Shown here one piece after another: positions 59,930 through 64,000 of a stretch of 64,000 nucleotides of DNA. The position numbers were made by a program, and so were the translations under genes. Origin of the DNA: Croceicoccus ponticola (GTDB lineage Bacteria > Pseudomonadota > Alphaproteobacteria > Sphingomonadales > Sphingomonadaceae); the NCBI RefSeq assembly GCF_004004515.1, contig NZ_RXOL01000009.1, forward strand, positions 1-64,000. Reading direction: 5' to 3'. The notes beneath the pieces are model-generated. The model made no database searches, was not told where the DNA came from, and saw nothing but the letters and a program-made list of their open reading frames with translations. Every line of letters begins with the position of its first letter. The stretch's first letter is position 1.

Positions 59930-62410
59930 TCAGAAGCGGGTGGTTATCTGCGCCATGATCGTCCGCGGTAGGGCGACGAGGCCGACGATATCTGACGGGA
60001 TCGCGTTGTTCGTCCCGGTTCCGCTGCCGCTATTGGGCTGTTCCTGCACACCGGAGATGTAGAACTTGTTGGTCAGGTTCTTTCCGATGATGGAAAATTC
60101 CAGCCGGTCGTCGGACGTGCGAATCGTGGCCGTGGCATCAAGCACGGCGTGCTCCCCCTGACGCGACAGAGGATGCCCGAAGCTGGAGCCGAGATAGCTG
60201 CTCGAGTAGCGCACGTTACCGGAAGTCGCGAACACGATGCCATCGCTTACGTCGGTCTCGTAGTTGATGCCGAGATTTCCGGTCCACGCCGGTGCAACGG
60301 CCGTCGGGGTTCCGCTCAGATCCTGGCCTGGCCCGCCCTGGAAAGTGATATCGCAGCCGGCAGCGATCGACTGGCCGCCATAGCAAGGCGCCAGGTAATC
60401 CTTGTAGCGCGCCTTGTTGTACGCAAGCGCTGCCCTCGTGCTGAAGCCCGGAAGCGCGTTGGGAGCGAATTCCGTTTCCAGTTCCACGCCCCGTGTGGTG
60501 GCGGAACCCGCGTTGGTTGTGATGAACTGGAAGGTGATTGAATTGAAGTAGTCAATCTGCAGGTTAGTGTACTTGAAGTAGTAGGCGCCCACGTTGAAGC
60601 GAAGCTGGCGATCGAATAGAGTCGTCTTCACGCCGCCTTCGAAGCCTTTCGCCTTTTCAGGCTCGAACGCGATGTCGCTGGGGATGGTCAATGCGGTTAC
60701 CAAGGCGCTGTTCGAGAAGCCGCCTGACTTGTAGGCGGTCTTGTAAGCGGCATAGACTGTGACTTGGTCGCTGGGTTGCCAGGTAATCGTCGCTTCGGGC
60801 GACCAGTTTTCGAAGGTCTGATCGCCGACGATGTACGTGGTAGGATCGGACGGATCGTACTGGATAAACAGTCCCTGTAAGGCGGCGTTGACATACTCCT
60901 GATACAGGATGCTGTCCTTCGTCTCGTGCGTGAACCGCACGCCGCCCGCGATTTCGACGGTGGGAACGACCTTCCAGGTTACCTGCCCGAAGGCGGACAA
61001 CGTCTCGCCATCCGTGCGTGAATACCGATGGGTTGAATCGAATCGGCGGAATTGCGGCTGGGACGAATCTTCCAGCGGGGCAAAGGCGCCGTACTGGCGG
61101 AAATTGCGCCGGGTTTTCTGGTAGTAGCCGCCCAGCATCGCGTTGACCGGACCGGCGAATGTCGTCTGGACGCGAGTCTCGTTAGATAAGGCCCAGAAAG
61201 ACGTGTTTTCGGTCGCGGCGATGAACGTTGCCTCTGCCGGGACGTTCTGCCCAAGCCCCCAACGGTTGCGGTTCCAGTTGTAGTTGGAGACCGACGTGAT
61301 CAGGAAATCGTCCGCATCGTAATTCAGCGAACCGGTTACCGACCACGACTTGTAGGCGTTGAAGGACTGCCCGTCCTCCCGCGATTCAGGAGTGGAGCCG
61401 CCCAGGCCGTCGGGAGAGTTGACCATGTAGACATTGAACTTCTTCTCACATGGGACATTCGGATTGGGCTGCGGCACCCCCAGAGCGCAGCGAAACGGCA
61501 CCATGTTCCAGGAATTGCTCTCGTCGTCGGATTTGAACCAGCTCGCCTTCAAATTGGCGGTAAGGCGCGAGGTCGGCTCCCATTCCAAGGTGCCCCTGAT
61601 CAGCTTCTCATCCGTTCCAGGCTGGTCGCCCTGGCTGACCTGCTGCACACGCGGATTGAGATCGCCTGTGGCGATATCGAATGTCGCTGTCGTCAGCGGC
61701 TCGGTTTGCTTGTTGCGGAAATAGCCTCCGCTCATATGCGAGACGCGCACCGCGAGGCGGGCGGACAGGTTAGGTGCAATCGGCCCCGATACGAACCCGG
61801 AACCCACCAGATTATCCGAGCGGAATTCGTATCCGACCCGTCCCATCGCCTCGAAAGTATCCTTGGGGCTGGCAGTGGTTATGGAAACGACGCCTGCGGT
61901 CGCGTTCTTCCCGAAGAACAAAGCCTGCGGACCCTTCAGCAATTCCACACGCTCAAGGTCGAAGAACGCCTCGTTAATCACGCGGGCCTGCCCGTAATAC
62001 ACCCCATCCACGATAACTGCCGTCGATTGTTCAAGGCCGATCGAAGTGGCTTGCGAACCGATGCCGCGAAGAGTTATCTGTGCCCCCGAGCCGTTCGACG
62101 CGCGACCGATGTTGAACTGTGGAGTGAACGCGGCCACCTTTTCCAGAGAGGTGAGATCGTAACGCTCAACCATTTCCTCTGATATCGCGGTCACGAGAAC
62201 CGGAACGTCCTGGACCGTCTCCGCACGCTTGCGCGCGGTCACGATGATTTCTTCCAGGCCCCCCGAGGGGGCCGACGTTCTTGCCGCGTCCTGCGAAAGA
62301 TCGCCGTCCTGCGCCAAGGCCGCCGTGCTTGATATTGCCACCGCCAACGCGATTCCCGAAACCGACATGGCCGCGAATGCACGGCACCGAGCGCTCTTGT
62401 TCAACATCAT
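59930..62410 (-). CDS. TonB-dependent outer-membrane receptor
   Basis: An 826-residue receptor. The signal peptide ends STAALAQ; TonB box EEIIVTARKR, then ETVQDVPVLVTAISEE in the plug, TLRGIGSQATS, VERVELLKGPQALFFGKNAT, and a C-terminal LPRTIMAQITTRF. This is the sphingomonad type often associated with catabolic clusters. It is the first gene of the leftward group TBDR - Rieske 3 - SnoaL - amidohydrolase - ABM, which appears to be one operon. It probably imports the cluster's substrate. Confidence 0.88.
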   Translation of the reverse strand: MMLNKSARCRAFAAMSVSGIALAVAISSTAALAQDGDLSQDAARTSAPSGGLEEIIVTARKRAETVQDVPVLVTAISEEMVERYDLTSLEKVAAFTPQFNIGRASNGSGAQITLRGIGSQATSIGLEQSTAVIVDGVYYGQARVINEAFFDLERVELLKGPQALFFGKNATAGVVSITTASPKDTFEAMGRVGYEFRSDNLVGSGFVSGPIAPNLSARLAVRVSHMSGGYFRNKQTEPLTTATFDIATGDLNPRVQQVSQGDQPGTDEKLIRGTLEWEPTSRLTANLKASWFKSDDESNSWNMVPFRCALGVPQPNPNVPCEKKFNVYMVNSPDGLGGSTPESREDGQSFNAYKSWSVTGSLNYDADDFLITSVSNYNWNRNRWGLGQNVPAEATFIAATENTSFWALSNETRVQTTFAGPVNAMLGGYYQKTRRNFRQYGAFAPLEDSSQPQFRRFDSTHRYSRTDGETLSAFGQVTWKVVPTVEIAGGVRFTHETKDSILYQEYVNAALQGLFIQYDPSDPTTYIVGDQTFENWSPEATITWQPSDQVTVYAAYKTAYKSGGFSNSALVTALTIPSDIAFEPEKAKGFEGGVKTTLFDRQLRFNVGAYYFKYTNLQIDYFNSITFQFITTNAGSATTRGVELETEFAPNALPGFSTRAALAYNKARYKDYLAPCYGGQSIAAGCDITFQGGPGQDLSGTPTAVAPAWTGNLGINYETDVSDGIVFATSGNVRYSSSYLGSSFGHPLSRQGEHAVLDATATIRTSDDRLEFSIIGKNLTNKFYISGVQEQPNSGSGTGTNNAIPSDIVGLVALPRTIMAQITTRF

Positions 62411-62474
62411 CCCGTCCTCATGTTTATCGTGCGAACACGTTATTTTTCCGTTCGTTTCGAACGTTCGATCTTGC

Positions 62475-63038
62475 TCAGACTGATTGCTTGCCGATGGGCG
62501 CCATGATCCTTTCGATCATCGGGTAGCCGTTATCCTTCACGAAATTCGCCACGGCCTGGTTGCCCGCCTTGTCGAGCGCCTCGATGCCGTGACCGTCGGC
62601 AAGCCGGTTCGCCATTGCGAAGTAGGCGACGACTGCCACCAGGTCGCTCAACGCCTGTTCGCTCCATCCCCCGGCCAGGACCCGATCGGCATCGGCCTGG
62701 GTCAGGCGCGATGGCGTCTCGGTCAGCTTCTTCGCGTAGACAAGAAGAGCCGACAGCTTTGGCGGTATCTTGTCGGAGGCGGGATCGGCGATCATCGTCG
62801 CAAGGACAACCGGGTCGGCACCGAATGCCCTGGCTATCGCCTCGTGCGTCCCGTGGCAGAACGAACAGTCGTTCAGTGCCGACACATAGGCCGCGATCAA
62901 TTCCCGATCGACAGTCGAAAGTTCTGCGTCCTCGATCATGATCTGCTGCCCCATCAACATGAAGCCGGCGTATCGCTCCCGCTCCCTGTCGAGGACTTCG
63001 CCAAGACCGTCACCCTTGAGGTAGGTTAGAAATGGCAT
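62475..63038 (-). CDS. AhpD-like carboxymuconolactone decarboxylase-family protein
   Basis: A 187-residue protein with the AhpD redox motif CSFCHG (Cys-x-x-Cys-x-His) in AAYVSALNDCSFCHGTHEAI, then AFGADPVVLATMI and LLVYAKKLTETPSRLTQADA. Members are peroxidase-like or decarboxylase-like enzymes. It may protect the oxygenases against peroxide. It lies 64 bp upstream of the TBDR, and the pair B element lies further upstream. Confidence 0.78.
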   Translation of the reverse strand: MPFLTYLKGDGLGEVLDRERERYAGFMLMGQQIMIEDAELSTVDRELIAAYVSALNDCSFCHGTHEAIARAFGADPVVLATMIADPASDKIPPKLSALLVYAKKLTETPSRLTQADADRVLAGGWSEQALSDLVAVVAYFAMANRLADGHGIEALDKAGNQAVANFVKDNGYPMIERIMAPIGKQSV

Positions 63039-63201
63039 AAGCCTCTCCTTTGAACATTACTCTCCTTGCGAACGCCTATTGATTGTGCGGCACGTGAAAC
63101 CTGCGTTGGTTTGACAGGTTCCCTTCACGCTCTGTGAGCGCGTGCCGGCTTTGCCGGTTCCGCACTCTAGGGCTTGTTCGTCAGCTACCTAGTTATCTTA
63201 A

Positions 63202-63226
63202 ATTCAGCAGATGAACAATATAAAAC
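63202..63226. promoter_or_regulatory. Conserved 25-bp upstream element (pair B, copy 2)
   Basis: Begins ATTCAGCAG and contains GAACAATATAAAA; 22 of 25 positions match the element at 47504-47528. It is 164 bp upstream of the AhpD-like start and about 30 bp from the left edge of the IS6 copy. Confidence 0.5.
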
Positions 63227-63254
63227 TGAGCGGGTTGAGATAGGTGCAGTGATC

Positions 63255-64000
63255 CTGTCAGTCAGATGCTAAAGCGTCTCCACCTGCGGCACTATGCCGC
63301 GTAGTGAGAGCGGCATGAATCCTATTTCTTTCAAACGGCATCGCTTTCTGCCGGACGTCATCCGGCTCAGCGTTTGGCTGTACTACCGTTTTACCCTGAG
63401 CCTGCGAGACGTCGAGGACCTGCTTGCCGAACGGGGGATCGATCTCTGCTACGAAACCATCCGGTGCTGGGCCAACAAGTTCGGTCCGGCGATTGTCGCC
63501 GACATCCGTCGCAAGCGCGGACGCGCCGACAGCGTCTGGCATCTTGATGAAATGGTCGTCCGGATCTACGGCCAACGGATGTACACGTGGCGGACCGTCG
63601 ATAAGGAGGGCGAGTTCCTCGATGTGCTCGTCCAAAAACGCCGGAACAAAGAATCGGCATTGAAATTACTAAGAAAACTTCTGAAAGACCAACGCGCCAT
63701 CCCGGACACCATCGTCACTGATGGCCTACCTTCGTACTGCGCGGCGATGAAGGTCTTGAGTTGTCAGGACCGCCATCAACCCGGTCGATTACGCGAGAAC
63801 AGCAGGGTCGAGAATTCGCACCATCCCGTCCGATGACGAGAACGAAAGATGCAATGCTTCAAGTCCCAAGGCCAAGCTCAACGCTTCGTTTCTACCCACA
63901 GCGCAATCTACAATACATTTAACACCCAGCGTCACCTCGTCTCCCGAAACACGATGCGCCAATTCCGAACTGCCGCGATGGCGGAATGGAATGCTGCATC
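63255..64000 (+). mobile_element. IS6-family element (group B, copy 2), transposase interrupted by a stop codon
   Basis: The transposase starts at about 63315 (MNPISFKRHRFLPDVIRLSV) and is a close relative of the copy at 35482. At 63834-63836 a TGA replaces CGA in the RRERKM motif; reading through gives RERKMQCFKSQGQAQRFVST and FNTQRHLVSRNTMRQF. It therefore reaches further toward the true C-terminus than copy 1 but is broken by the nonsense codon. The element continues beyond the window end. It lies in the same orientation as copy 1, bracketing about 28 kb. Confidence 0.82.

Overview
The window looks like chromosomal or large-plasmid accessory DNA of a sphingomonad (Alphaproteobacteria, Sphingomonadales). 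The basis is high GC with strongly GC-biased third codon positions, four TonB-dependent receptors (TBDRs) with typical sphingomonad plug and TonB-box sequences, a TPR-sulfotransferase beside a TBDR, and a large set of single-component Rieske oxygenase, SDR and VOC genes. The genus cannot be fixed from the sequence. No rRNA, tRNA or CRISPR array was seen.

Layout. (1) 0-1.4 kb: an HSD10-type SDR downstream of a badly decayed acyl-CoA dehydrogenase. (2) 1.7-2.7 kb: a surface-lipoprotein gene preceded by a 15-G tract. (3) 3-11.2 kb: a CadC-like regulator, two TBDRs and a TPR-sulfotransferase. (4) 11.4-13 kb: a YadA-like trimeric adhesin. (5) 13.2-18.6 kb: an ECF sigma/anti-sigma pair divergent from a tightly coupled operon of two DUF4331-type proteins, a TPR protein and a HupE/UreJ-type membrane protein. 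(6) 18.7-20.8 kb: a PhoX-like Tat phosphatase coupled to a PDZ protein. (7) 21.5-30.3 kb: an amide/ureide nitrogen module (allophanate hydrolase, AzgA-like permease, AtzE-like amidase, an AtzH-AtzG fusion, a TBDR and a GntR regulator) bracketed by two decayed IS6 copies in the same orientation. (8) 31-35.3 kb: a small c-type cytochrome, then a Slam outer-membrane translocon with its TbpB-like lipoprotein client and an HTH regulator. (9) 35.4-44.8 kb: an IS graveyard (IS6, IS110 twice, IS3, IS701, IS630, IS5). Caught in it are a truncated SDR, an intact MDR oxidoreductase, a Rieske oxygenase pseudogene and a VOC/TIM-barrel gene pair. (10) 44.8-63 kb: a catabolic cluster with three apparently intact Rieske oxygenase alpha subunits, four SDRs, an Old-Yellow-Enzyme-type reductase, an FMN alpha-hydroxyacid oxidase homologue, VOC, EthD-like, ABM and SnoaL-like small proteins, an amidohydrolase, an MBL hydrolase, a TetR regulator, a TBDR and an AhpD-like protein. 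(11) 63.25 kb to the end: a second IS6 copy of the type seen at 35.4 kb, in the same orientation, so this pair brackets regions 9 and 10.

How the genes may work together. Region 10 looks like uptake of an aromatic or polycyclic compound by the TBDR, oxygenation by Rieske enzymes, and dehydrogenation, reduction and hydrolysis by the accessory enzymes. No ferredoxin, ferredoxin reductase or Rieske beta subunit is encoded here, so electron transfer must come from elsewhere. Two pairs of similar 25-26-bp elements upstream of genes in region 10 suggest a shared regulator, possibly the local TetR protein. The remnants at 36.5-38.75 kb look like a decayed second copy of part of the same pathway. Region 7 looks like a complete outer-membrane to inner-membrane to hydrolase route for a ureide-like nitrogen compound. 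Its substrate cannot be named from sequence alone.
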